From: Caballeronia pedi
GTDB taxonomy: Bacteria; Pseudomonadota; Gammaproteobacteria; Burkholderiales; Burkholderiaceae
Direction of reading: 5' to 3'
Length of the DNA stretch: 50,536 bases
NCBI RefSeq assembly: GCF_001544915.2
Contig: NZ_FCOE02000049.1
Span: forward strand, 1-50,536
The translations under genes and the position numbers were made by a program. Below, piece by piece: positions 1 through 6,098 of this stretch (its first letter is position 1; each line of letters starts with the position of its first letter). A model generated the notes under the pieces. That model was not told the DNA's origin and did no database searches. It was given only the letters and a program-made list of their open reading frames with translations.

Positions 1-151
1 TTGTCGAAGTCAAAGCAGCCAGCGAAGTGAGCGCCGCCTGTGTATTCAGCACATCGACGTTCGAATTCACCTTCGTGAACGCTGTGCGCGTGCTATCGCC
101 ATCAACTGCCGTCGGCGGGGTGCCGAGGTTGACTTTCTGAAGTCCGCTCAT
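1..151 (-). CDS. Phage tail-type protein, N-terminal fragment (runs off the left edge)
   Basis: An open frame starts at an ATG at 149-151 and runs leftwards off the window, giving about 50 visible residues that begin MSGLQKVNLGTPPTAVDG. An AGGA sequence lies about 13 bases upstream. The opening (short polar start, GLQKVNLGTPP, then a repeated threonine/asparagine-rich stretch) resembles the N-termini of phage tail or virion-associated proteins in Burkholderia prophages. That is a recollection, not a search result. It lies downstream of the capsid gene and its terminator, in the same direction. The function is unknown because the body of the protein is missing. Confidence 0.45.
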   Translation of the reverse strand, partial: MSGLQKVNLGTPPTAVDGDSTRTAFTKVNSNVDVLNTQAALTSLAALTST

Positions 152-178
152 CGCTCAGATCATTCCTGTAGGAGTTTG

Positions 179-209
179 AAAAAGCCGCCCCTGATCTCTC
201 AGGAGCGGC
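179..209 (-). terminator. Rho-independent terminator after the capsid gene
   Basis: On the minus strand an 11-bp stem (GCCGCTCCTGA / TCAGGGGCGGC, one G-U pair) closes a GAGA loop and is followed by five T residues. It lies about 145 bases past the capsid stop codon and before the next start codon. It should therefore end the capsid transcript and separate it from the tail-type gene. Confidence 0.85.
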
Positions 210-352
210 CTAGTGCTCACCGCGCCGCTCTTCCCTGCGTCCGTGTGCTCTGTGAGGTTTTGCTAAGGATGGCGGGCACTCTCACAGTAATCCCAGCGCG
301 TTCGGGCCGATTGCTCGGGCGAGTCCCAGGTGCGCCATCCCCTGAGCAACCT

Positions 353-1516
353 TTAACCAGCCGTCGCGAACTCGCCGTAGATGATGCCGGCCGGACGCGT
401 CACCGACATTTGCAGGCGTCGTTCGACGAGCAGCGTGATGGCGTTCTTGATGAACTGATCATTCACGTAGCCGAGCTGCAGGCTGGCGTCTTCGCGATCC
501 CAGATCACCGCGCTGTTCGGGAAGTCGGCGACGATGAAATCGCCTTCCGCGATCGCTTCAGTGACGACCGGCGCCATACCCCAGATCGGGCTGTTCGGAG
601 CCACGAGGAAGCGGCCCTCGTCGTCGCGCAGCAGGTCGATGGTTTCTGCGTCGGTCGGGTTGATGATCAGCGCGGTTGGGATGAAAAACGCTTTCTGCAA
701 CTGCGTCTTCGCACGGCGCAGGTAATCGAGCGGCGTCGTCTTGCCCAGACCGGTGCCGACGAACGCCGTGTGATTGCCGGGCAGCAGCAAGCCGCCGATG
801 TCGCCTTCCGCGCCGTCACCGTTCAGCAGTTGGTTTTCCGTGGCGAGGTCGAGGCCGTAGCGCAGACGCTGCTCGATGTAGGCCTGCAGGCCGTTCTGAT
901 CGTCGAGCACCTGCTTCGATGCCGTCACGAAGTGGGCAATCGTCGCGATCGTTGCCGACTTGCTTTCGAACTTGATGTCCGATTCGGCCTTCGTGTCGAG
1001 CTGCTTTTTCTGCGCGGCCGCGTTGTTCGTGAACGTCGTTTCACGGAGCCACTGGACAGCGCCGGTCGTAACGGGCGTCGACGGAATCAGAGACTCGATC
1101 GTCAGACGGCGCACCAAAGGCGCTTGGATACCCGGAACCGTCTGCGCGAATGGCGTGATGTTCGGGGTCGTGCCATCCGATACGACAGACTTCAGTTCGA
1201 GCGGCATCTTCCCGGTCGTGGGCGTCGTGCCCTTCAGGAACATCGCCAGTTCGTTCGTGCCTTTGATCTGCGATGCAATCGACTTCGTGTCGACGATGCC
1301 CGGCGCGCCGCCCGCGCCGCGTCGTGCTGCCTTCTGCTCCAACTCAGTCAGACGCGATTGGAACTCTTGCTGTTTCGCGCCTACCTCTTCGCCGATGCGC
1401 TTCAGTTCCGCCGTGACTTGTGCTGCGACGTCCGGCGTGTTCGTGCCGCCGTCGCCATTGCCGCCACCATTGCCGTTCTTACGGCCCATCTCACGCGATT
1501 GCGTAACCGTCTTCAT
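353..1516 (-). CDS. HK97-fold phage major capsid protein
   Basis: A 387-aa protein recognised as an HK97-like major capsid protein, the shell subunit of tailed-phage heads. Residues about 30-66 are charged and helical, as expected for a delta or scaffolding domain. A Gly/Ala/Arg-rich linker (RRGAGGAPG) follows, then the capsid body, with typical features such as LLNGDGAEGDIGGLL and a C-terminal ITLLVERRLQMSVTRPAGI. The start is well placed: the AGGAG ribosome-binding site overlaps the stop codon of the upstream small gene, which suggests translational coupling. In most siphophage-like clusters a portal and a head protease lie directly upstream. Here the upstream neighbours are a small unknown gene and a regulator, so the capsid gene directly follows the replication module. 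Head-assembly partners, if present, must lie outside the window. Confidence 0.92.
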   Translation of the reverse strand: MKTVTQSREMGRKNGNGGGNGDGGTNTPDVAAQVTAELKRIGEEVGAKQQEFQSRLTELEQKAARRGAGGAPGIVDTKSIASQIKGTNELAMFLKGTTPTTGKMPLELKSVVSDGTTPNITPFAQTVPGIQAPLVRRLTIESLIPSTPVTTGAVQWLRETTFTNNAAAQKKQLDTKAESDIKFESKSATIATIAHFVTASKQVLDDQNGLQAYIEQRLRYGLDLATENQLLNGDGAEGDIGGLLLPGNHTAFVGTGLGKTTPLDYLRRAKTQLQKAFFIPTALIINPTDAETIDLLRDDEGRFLVAPNSPIWGMAPVVTEAIAEGDFIVADFPNSAVIWDREDASLQLGYVNDQFIKNAITLLVERRLQMSVTRPAGIIYGEFATAG

Positions 1517-1528
1517 TACTGATTCTCC

Positions 1529-1756
1529 TTAGCTCGATTCGTGCGTGCGCACGGTGAATTGTTTGATGCCGGCTTCTTCAAGCCATGCGGCGATGCGCTC
1601 CAGATCGGCAAACAGGGCGTCGATCTCGTCCGCAGTGACGACGACTTCCCCATTGATGACGACTCGCCAGCGGCGGTATTGCTCGACGCGCTGAACGACT
1701 ACAACCGTCGTGGCGGCCTGTTCGGGCGTGAAGGTTTGAAGGTCTTTGCGTCGCAC
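1529..1756 (-). CDS. Small phage protein of unknown function upstream of capsid
   Basis: A 75-aa acidic protein beginning MRRKDLQTFTPEQAATT. The chosen GTG start at 1756 has an AGGAG eight bases upstream. A longer in-frame form from a TTG at 1810 (93 aa) is open but lacks a good ribosome-binding site. The centre (VVINGEVVVTADEIDALFADLERIAAWL) predicts a short beta hairpin followed by an amphipathic helix. I recognise no family. Its stop codon overlaps the ribosome-binding site of the capsid gene, so the two are probably made in a coupled ratio. A head-assembly helper is possible but unproven. Confidence 0.6.
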   Translation of the reverse strand: MRRKDLQTFTPEQAATTVVVVQRVEQYRRWRVVINGEVVVTADEIDALFADLERIAAWLEEAGIKQFTVRTHESS

Positions 1757-1964
1757 GGCGCGCGCTCCTATTTTGGTGATTGGCAAAGTTGCAAACTTCA
1801 CAACTTGCAACCTTTATAAGCGTGGAGCGCGCCGCCGAAAAGCAGGAAATGAGGACTGCTACTAGATGCGACGAATTTAGACAGGCGGGCGTTGCCTATC
1901 CGCGCGCGTGTCGTGTAAGAAAATTGCGAGGCGGCAGGAGCTAAGCCGGAATTCCTGCTTTGGT

Positions 1965-2378
1965 CTAACTACGGGATTTCTCCGTATTTGATGGCAGCGT
2001 GGGCGGGCGTAGTTGCCCCGAGAACACACGCATAATCGCTTCTCCTGCCTCCGCCGCGCGCGCCGCCTTGCCGTCCATCCACCGTTCTGCTGCGGCGATG
2101 TCTGCATGCATCGTCCGAACGCTGAAATATGCGGTCACCGTCATCGGTATGTGGTCTCGCGCGATAGCGTTCCACACATGTTCCCGGTCGCGCACGGCAA
2201 ACACTAGCCCCTCTCTCAGCATGCCGCGCAGCGTGCGCGCGACGCTTTGAGCGCTTCCGCCTATCTCCTGCGCGATGGTCGTCGCCGAGTAGGGAGCAGG
2301 ACCGTATTCGGAGAACTGCCATTCGTCATGCGACTCCAGCATTGCGAGGATGGCCCGCTTTCGTTTCGTGTCTCTCAT
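1965..2378 (-). CDS. Winged-helix transcriptional regulator, putative
   Basis: A 137-aa protein. Residues about 1-70 look like a winged helix-turn-helix: MRDTKRKRAILAMLES, then SATTIAQEIGGSAQSVARTL as the recognition region, then a GLVFAVRDREHVWNAI wing. The rest (IAAAERWMDGKAARAAEAG) is helical and could mediate dimer formation. The ATG at 2378 has no close ribosome-binding site. A strong AAGGAGG lies about 35 bases upstream, separated from the ATG by a near-perfect palindrome that is a good candidate operator. The gene sits between the iteron-like repeats and the capsid gene, where it could repress or activate the structural genes. The family assignment is inferred from fold-like features only. 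Confidence 0.6.
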   Translation of the reverse strand: MRDTKRKRAILAMLESHDEWQFSEYGPAPYSATTIAQEIGGSAQSVARTLRGMLREGLVFAVRDREHVWNAIARDHIPMTVTAYFSVRTMHADIAAAERWMDGKAARAAEAGEAIMRVFSGQLRPPTLPSNTEKSRS

Positions 2379-2388
2379 GAAAAGTTGG

Positions 2389-2408
2389 ATTGCTGGAATT
2401 CCAGTAAT
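2389..2408. promoter_or_regulatory. 20-bp palindrome, candidate operator in the regulator leader
   Basis: ATTGCTGGAATTCCAGTAAT is an inverted repeat matching at 18 of 20 positions. It lies between a strong Shine-Dalgarno sequence (AAGGAGG at about 2412-2418, minus strand) and the ATG of the winged-helix regulator at 2378. The simplest reading is an operator for that regulator. An RNA hairpin controlling its translation is also possible. Confidence 0.55.
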
Positions 2409-2480
2409 CTCCCTCCTTAATGTATCGCTCCGCAGCAGTACGTTATGAGCCTCGATCTCTGCGAATTTGCAGAGTTCCTA

Positions 2481-2640
2481 CCGAAGATTGCACTCTCTCT
2501 ACCGTGAAATCTTCGGCAAACCGCTTCAAAGGGACGGACCGCAAACCCGCGTAGGTACGGAAGATTTCACGGCATCCCGAAGATTTCACGTAAAAGAGAG
2601 TGGAATCTTCGTGAAATCTTCAGGGTAGTGAAATCTTCGG
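2481..2640. repeat. Seven 13-bp iteron-like repeats, candidate replication origin
   Basis: The 13-mer GTGAAATCTTCGG or its complement CCGAAGATTTCAC occurs at 2481-2493 (one mismatch), 2504-2516 (exact), 2558-2570 (one mismatch), 2577-2589 (exact), 2600-2612 (two mismatches), 2611-2623 (one mismatch) and 2628-2640 (exact). Copies lie in both orientations. The last copies overlap the 3' end of the RepA-like ATPase gene, and the rest fill the non-coding gap after it. Clustered iterons beside a replication ATPase are the usual signature of an initiator-bound origin, for example the ori1/crr sites of satellite P4. An operator array is the alternative. Confidence 0.7.
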
Positions 2641-3768
2641 GAGCGCCCAGACCCATCCCTCCTTCATCCCAAGCTTCCGTTTTTCGACGCCTAGTTCTGC
2701 CGCCGCGCGGAAGATCGTCGGCCAACTGAAGCCGGCTTGGTCCGCGTCGCGTTTCAACTCCTTCGCGCTGACCGGGCCATCGTCGAGCAGGCCGGAGAGG
2801 AAATCGCGCGCTTCTTCACGCGGACCTCGCTCTTCGTCCGACTGCTCGACATCGCCCAGGATCTCGCGCGCCGTGCCCTCGATGAGCTCACCCCACACAA
2901 CCCGGCTGGCCTGGATGCCTTGCGCGTCTGCCTGCTCGATCGAATAGCTGACGCCGCCTTCGTCAGGAGCGATGTTCGACTTCGCCCGGGCGAGAATGCG
3001 CCGCTCTGCCGCTTCATCCTTGCCGGCGACGAGAACCATGCGGGCGAGGGCGACGAACGCGCCAGAGCCGATGACGCGCTCCGCCGGCGACGTTCCCTTC
3101 GTGCCCTTCGCAAAATGGCTGATGCCGAGCACCGTGCAGCGATAGGCCGATGCCATGTCGACGAGCGCTTGCAGGTCGCGCCGCACGTCGTTCGCCCGGT
3201 GCGCATCCTTCGCGATCGCAGAGACGATCGGGTCGATAACGAGCATTGCCGCGCCGCCGAGCCCGGCCAAGCGCTCGCCGAGTAGCGGAATGTCCGCGGC
3301 CGGGTCGAAGGGAAGAATCGCGCCGTGCTCGTCCGTGCGGCCGGTGATGAGGTAGACGCGGCTCAGATCCGCTCCGGCCGCCATCAGCCGAGGGATGATC
3401 GTATCGGCGGGGTTGTCTTCGCCGCTCCAGATCAGCACATTGCCCGCCTCGCCGCATTTCGTGCCGTCGGGCCACTCGCCGCCCGTCGTGATGGTTGCCG
3501 TCAACGCGAGCGCGAGCGTCGTCTTGCCGGTTCCCGGCGAGCCCGCCAGCAGCGTCAGCTTGCCTTCCGGGATCCAGTCCGGCCACAGCCAGCGGATGGC
3601 CTCAGGCTTGATGCCGGTCGCACGAGTGAGCAGGGCGGTCGGTGCGGACGGCTGCGATGCTCCGCCCTTGTTAAAGAACGCCGCGCGCGCCGCCGCGGTC
3701 TGCTTTCGCTCGCGCGCCGCACGCAGTTCATCCTCGGTTAGGCCGATGTCTTCGAGATAATCGCTCAC
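2620..3768 (-). CDS. RepA-like hexameric ATPase (replicative helicase/AAA_25 type)
   Basis: A 382-aa RecA-fold ATPase of the RepA/AAA_25 group, expected to act as the element's replication helicase. The Walker A motif AGSPGTGKTT is at about 75-84. The region LIWSGEDNP (112-120) matches the conserved post-Walker segment, and AAMLVIDPIVSA (173-184) is Walker B. The C-terminal 60 residues (SAKELKRDADQAGFSWPTIFRAAAELGV) form a probable winged helix that could bind DNA. The start is the GTG at 3768: its GTGA overlaps the stop of the preceding gene, and AGGAGG lies just upstream. A longer open frame to 4173 is an artefact, because it overlaps two coupled genes. The C-terminal codons LPKIS are themselves read from an iteron copy, so the gene and the candidate origin are interlocked. 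Confidence 0.85.
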   Translation of the reverse strand: MSDYLEDIGLTEDELRAARERKQTAAARAAFFNKGGASQPSAPTALLTRATGIKPEAIRWLWPDWIPEGKLTLLAGSPGTGKTTLALALTATITTGGEWPDGTKCGEAGNVLIWSGEDNPADTIIPRLMAAGADLSRVYLITGRTDEHGAILPFDPAADIPLLGERLAGLGGAAMLVIDPIVSAIAKDAHRANDVRRDLQALVDMASAYRCTVLGISHFAKGTKGTSPAERVIGSGAFVALARMVLVAGKDEAAERRILARAKSNIAPDEGGVSYSIEQADAQGIQASRVVWGELIEGTAREILGDVEQSDEERGPREEARDFLSGLLDDGPVSAKELKRDADQAGFSWPTIFRAAAELGVEKRKLGMKEGWVWALPKISLP

Positions 3769-3944
3769 AGACGGCCCTCCTGCAGCTCGCGCCGAACCCA
3801 GATCTTCGCGGCCGTCACGATGTTTTCCGTTACCCACTCGCCGTGGAGTTTCCATGCCCGCTCGCCCATTCGCTTTCTGCAGATTTTGATTTCGCGCTCG
3901 ATCTGGTGATTGACGCGGTCTTTGATGGCTTGGACTTCGCTCAC
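3765..3944 (-). CDS. Small basic protein of unknown function (59 aa)
   Basis: The protein starts at GTG 3944 (MSEVQAIKDRVNHQIEREIK) with GGGAGG just upstream, and the GTGA overlaps the stop of the previous gene. Its own stop overlaps the GTG start of the RepA-like gene. The 59 residues are charged and helical with a basic centre (CRKRMGERAWKLHGEW). Because it is locked into the replication operon on both sides by start/stop overlaps, it is almost certainly translated. A role in replication or loading is inferred from position only. I recognise no family. Confidence 0.7.
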   Translation of the reverse strand: MSEVQAIKDRVNHQIEREIKICRKRMGERAWKLHGEWVTENIVTAAKIWVRRELQEGRL

Positions 3945-4219
3945 GATGCCTCCCGCGCGACGAGGCGCAACACGCCGGCGAAACGCTCGGTATGCGCGTT
4001 GTAGTTGGAACAAGATTCTTCGAAATCAGCGGCGAGGCGATCGGCGTTGTTGCGACCGAGTTGCGCAAGGCGATGCGCAAGGGAATGTCCCCCCGTCGCA
4101 GCGATGATCGCGTCGAAGATCGTGCAGAGGCTGGCGAACTCTTCCGCCGCGGAGGCCATTTCCCCGGAAGCACGATCGATCAGCGAAACAAGTTCCTTCG
4201 AATCGATGTTCTTAGCCAT
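3941..4219 (-). CDS. Small helical protein of unknown function (92 aa)
   Basis: This gene begins MAKNIDSKELVSLIDRAS at ATG 4219, six bases after a GGAGG, and overlaps the end of the Ash-like gene. The protein is helical and acidic at the start (ASGEMASAAEEFASLCTIFDAI). It has a likely coiled-coil middle and an LVAREAS tail. It overlaps the following gene through GTGA. No conserved catalytic motif is visible. An upstream in-frame start at 4234 exists but is less well placed. Confidence 0.7.
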   Translation of the reverse strand: MAKNIDSKELVSLIDRASGEMASAAEEFASLCTIFDAIIAATGGHSLAHRLAQLGRNNADRLAADFEESCSNYNAHTERFAGVLRLVAREAS

Positions 4220-4709
4220 GACGCACCTCCGCACGGATCATTTGAGCGAGGTCGAGCAGGGCATCGGCGCAGCAGTCGAGCGCATCGAACACGGTCGGCG
4301 CAAGCGCGGCGTCGCGCAGCGCGCGATTGATGATTTCGAGGTTCAGGAAGGCAGCAGCTTGGGCTGCTACTTGGGATTCGGGTAGCTCAGAACGAGCAGG
4401 GGCATTAGCACGCATGGCGGCTCCTATCGATGTGTGAGGAGACCTGCCGTCCACTGCTAAATGGGGTGGGCAGGCCGTTGGCCGGGTTAGCAGACAGGCT
4501 CGATAGGAAACCTGCGCATCCGAAGATGCCCCAGCCAAGGCCCGCCCATAGAAAGAGGCGCGCAGAGGCGAACGGACGTAAAAAAACCGCACAGCGGCGG
4601 TTGTCCGCCCATCGAGTTTCCGGCTGCTAAACCGGCGGCCTGTTGTCTCAGGCACGCTTGAATCATATCGTTTCGCGTAAACCCGTTGCAAGTGTTTTTT
4701 TGCGATCAC
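4212..4709 (-). CDS. Ash-like (P4 ash/Icd-type) protein with an internal start
   Basis: A 165-aa frame beginning at GTG 4709, which overlaps the stop of the PC4-like gene (GTGA) behind an AAGGAG. The segment AAVRFFYVRSPLRASFYGRA followed by LAGASSDAQVSY and LTRPTACPPHLAVDGRSP matches my memory of the Ash/Icd-like proteins of P4-type satellites and prophages, which are low-complexity proteins encoded over regulatory RNA. The last 67 residues (MRANAPARSELPESQ onwards) can also be made separately from an ATG at 4415 behind an excellent AGGAG six bases away. A rho-independent terminator lies inside the frame at 4580-4602. The protein may therefore be a by-product of a regulatory leader. Ash proteins have no well-established biochemical function. 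Confidence 0.6.
   Translation of the reverse strand: MIAKKHLQRVYAKRYDSSVPETTGRRFSSRKLDGRTTAAVRFFYVRSPLRASFYGRALAGASSDAQVSYRACLLTRPTACPPHLAVDGRSPHTSIGAAMRANAPARSELPESQVAAQAAAFLNLEIINRALRDAALAPTVFDALDCCADALLDLAQMIRAEVRHG
4580..4602 (-). terminator. Intrinsic terminator inside the Ash-like gene
   Basis: On the minus strand AACCGC / GCGGTT closes a six-base loop (CGCTGT) and runs into seven T residues. It lies inside the Ash-like reading frame, between the PC4-like gene and the downstream replication genes. It can act as an attenuator that limits replication-gene expression, like the leader-region termination in the P4 immunity system. Confidence 0.7.
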
Positions 4710-5017
4710 GACATCTCCTTCGGATCGAACGAGCGCGCCGCCAGGTCGATGCCCTGAATCAGTCCGGCCGCCAATGCCGGGCGGACCGTGATGCCCTTGC
4801 CGCTGGGTCGATACTCGCCGCCGTCCGCCAGATACCACACGCGGATGTCGATGTACGTGCGACCGCGGTACTCCTTCACGTACACGCGCAAGCGTTCGCT
4901 GTCGCTCTTTTGAATGTCGAGGAACTGCACGCCTTGCGCATCGGTGGCGCTATCATTGCGGGCAGCATGAGAACCGTTCTGGCTGGCCTTTGGGTCGGCC
5001 ATTTTTTTGTCTGTCAT
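4706..5017 (-). CDS. PC4/p15-type single-stranded DNA-binding protein
   Basis: A 103-aa protein. After a polar N-terminus of about 30 residues, the segment FLDIQKSDSERLRVYVKEY, then RGRTYIDIRVWYLADG and a GKGITV turn, reproduces the PC4/p15 coactivator C-terminal domain, a small beta-sheet dimer that binds single-stranded DNA. Its place between the AlpA-like regulator and the RepA-like helicase suggests it serves as the ssDNA-binding protein of the replication module, or as a transcription cofactor. It starts at ATG 5017, which overlaps the upstream stop codon (ATGA). Its stop overlaps the start of the Ash-like gene. Confidence 0.78.
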   Translation of the reverse strand: MTDKKMADPKASQNGSHAARNDSATDAQGVQFLDIQKSDSERLRVYVKEYRGRTYIDIRVWYLADGGEYRPSGKGITVRPALAAGLIQGIDLAARSFDPKEMS

Positions 5018-5226
5018 GCGGGCTCTCCCAGCAGCACCGTGCGCAGCTCGCCGACGTTCCAGAGAGCGTGGCCGCCGATCGTACGGGGTTTCGGGAGTTC
5101 GCCGCGCTTGGAGCGGCTCCAGACCGTCGAGATGCTGCAGGAGCAGAGAGCAGCGACTGTTTGAACGCGTACGCCTGCCGCGTCGGGCAGGCTGTCGAAA
5201 TTGCGAACTTCGGTGTTGATGGTCAT
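5014..5226 (-). CDS. AlpA-like helix-turn-helix regulator/excisionase
   Basis: A 70-aa protein with a MerR/AlpA-type DNA-binding domain: VRVQTVAALCSCSISTVWSR is the helix-turn-helix and KRGELPKPRTIGGHALWNVGEL is the typical wing, ending in a short helix. AlpA-like proteins of P4-family satellites and prophages act as transcription activators of the element's genes and as excision factors. It is the first gene of the coupled operon and overlaps the PC4-like gene by ATGA. The ribosome-binding site is weak (GAG about ten bases upstream). Its promoter should lie in 5227-5338. Confidence 0.8.
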   Translation of the reverse strand: MTINTEVRNFDSLPDAAGVRVQTVAALCSCSISTVWSRSKRGELPKPRTIGGHALWNVGELRTVLLGEPA

Positions 5227-5338
5227 CGTATCGACTCGAAAACGTGCGGGATTGCACGGGTCGAGACGAACGTTATGCCTCAGCTAACCGCCTGACGACT
5301 TGCGTGCCGGCGGACTGCGGGCTGCGCCAGCAAACAGA

Positions 5339-5980
5339 TCAGTCAGCCGGCAAAATGCTCGATGTGCCGGCAAGTATCTGCTTTTCTCTTTCCCAGTCAC
5401 GGCACCAGTCTTCGATCGTTTTCTGACTTTCGAGGTGTTCTACTTTCGCTAGCATGTCTCGAGCAAATCCAGCTTTCCCCTTTTTGTAGTGCGTTTTGCC
5501 ATCCTGCCAATCATCCCAACACTGCTTGATGAAGGACTTTTCTGCCTGCTTCGGATCTTTCGCCAACTTGCCCAGAGCGCCTTTGCGCGACACGTCCGCG
5601 TGCAACCGCTGTTGCGGCACGGTCATGTAGTAGGTCGACAAGACAATGCCGAGCCAATAGTTACTCTCCGCGACGCATTTCCATGCTTGATCCCGCCGAT
5701 CCCGCAATCGGTATGTGATCGCCTCACCGATGTAGGCACATCCAATCCGTATTACAGAGAGTCGCCCCTCGGTCATCGACATGGTGTCTTGATTTGCAAG
5801 GAAATCGTCTCTCAGTTGCAGTGAAGAAGGAGTTCCCGAGTCGCGCGTCGGCAAAATAAACGCGGCATAGAAGTCTTTCTCTGTGAAATTTGGAAGCTCC
5901 AATTGCACGAGCTCGTACAAGGTCTCGTTCGCGTCTCTCATCGCCTGCAACAAGACGTCCGGATTTGCTTCTTCTGTCAT
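5339..5980 (-). CDS. Unknown 213-aa protein in the integrase-proximal cargo slot
   Basis: The protein starts MTEEANPDVLLQAMRDANET and is largely helical with many aromatic and charged residues. Its C-terminal piece (FARDMLAKVEHLESQKTIED, then WCRDWEREKQ) resembles a tail I have seen on assorted small proteins of phages and genomic islands, but no function is attached to it. No signal peptide or membrane segment is visible. The base composition is less GC-rich than its neighbours, a sign of separate acquisition. Its ribosome-binding site (CGGGG at 5987-5991) can pair with an upstream structured RNA, so it is probably tightly controlled. In P4-like elements this slot often carries accessory or anti-phage genes, which is a guess here. 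Confidence 0.65.
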   Translation of the reverse strand: MTEEANPDVLLQAMRDANETLYELVQLELPNFTEKDFYAAFILPTRDSGTPSSLQLRDDFLANQDTMSMTEGRLSVIRIGCAYIGEAITYRLRDRRDQAWKCVAESNYWLGIVLSTYYMTVPQQRLHADVSRKGALGKLAKDPKQAEKSFIKQCWDDWQDGKTHYKKGKAGFARDMLAKVEHLESQKTIEDWCRDWEREKQILAGTSSILPAD

Positions 5981-6065
5981 TGCTAGCCCCGTAGCAAAGC
6001 CCTATTCAGGAGCCGTGCCAGCCGGGTAGGGCACCCGGTTTTCGCCCCGTCGGGCTAGGCACGGC
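5981..6065 (-). ncRNA. Three-way-junction RNA with pairing to the downstream RBS (C4-like)
   Basis: Three nested stems are visible: P1 pairs 6012-6019 with 6058-6065 (GCCGTGCC/GGCACGGC, 8 bp), P2 pairs 6022-6027 with 6033-6038 (loop of five), and P3 pairs 6044-6047 with 6052-6055 (loop of four). All are exact. On the minus-strand transcript, CUAGCCC at the P1/P3 junction is complementary to GGGCUAG at 5983-5989, which overlaps the ribosome-binding site of the 213-aa gene. The P2 loop sequence GCCCUA is complementary to UAGGGC at 5999-6004. A small RNA with one outer stem, two inner hairpins and two short target complements is how I remember the C4/P4-CI antisense immunity RNAs. That identity is inferred. 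Confidence 0.6.
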
Positions 6066-6073
6066 AAACTGGT

Positions 6074-6094
6074 CACCACGAAACTTTCGTAGTG
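6074..6094. promoter_or_regulatory. 21-bp palindrome after the integrase gene, candidate operator
   Basis: CACCACGAAA and TTTCGTAGTG flank a single central base and match as an inverted repeat except at one pair. It lies four bases past the integrase stop codon and just upstream of the structured RNA. No T-run follows, so an operator is more likely than a terminator. The AlpA-like protein or another element regulator could bind it. Confidence 0.4.
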
Positions 6095-6098
6095 CGCC

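Noticed and set aside
176..1522. 448-codon plus-strand frame opposite the capsid gene
   Set aside because: Antisense shadow; it also overlaps the capsid terminator and has no ribosome-binding site.
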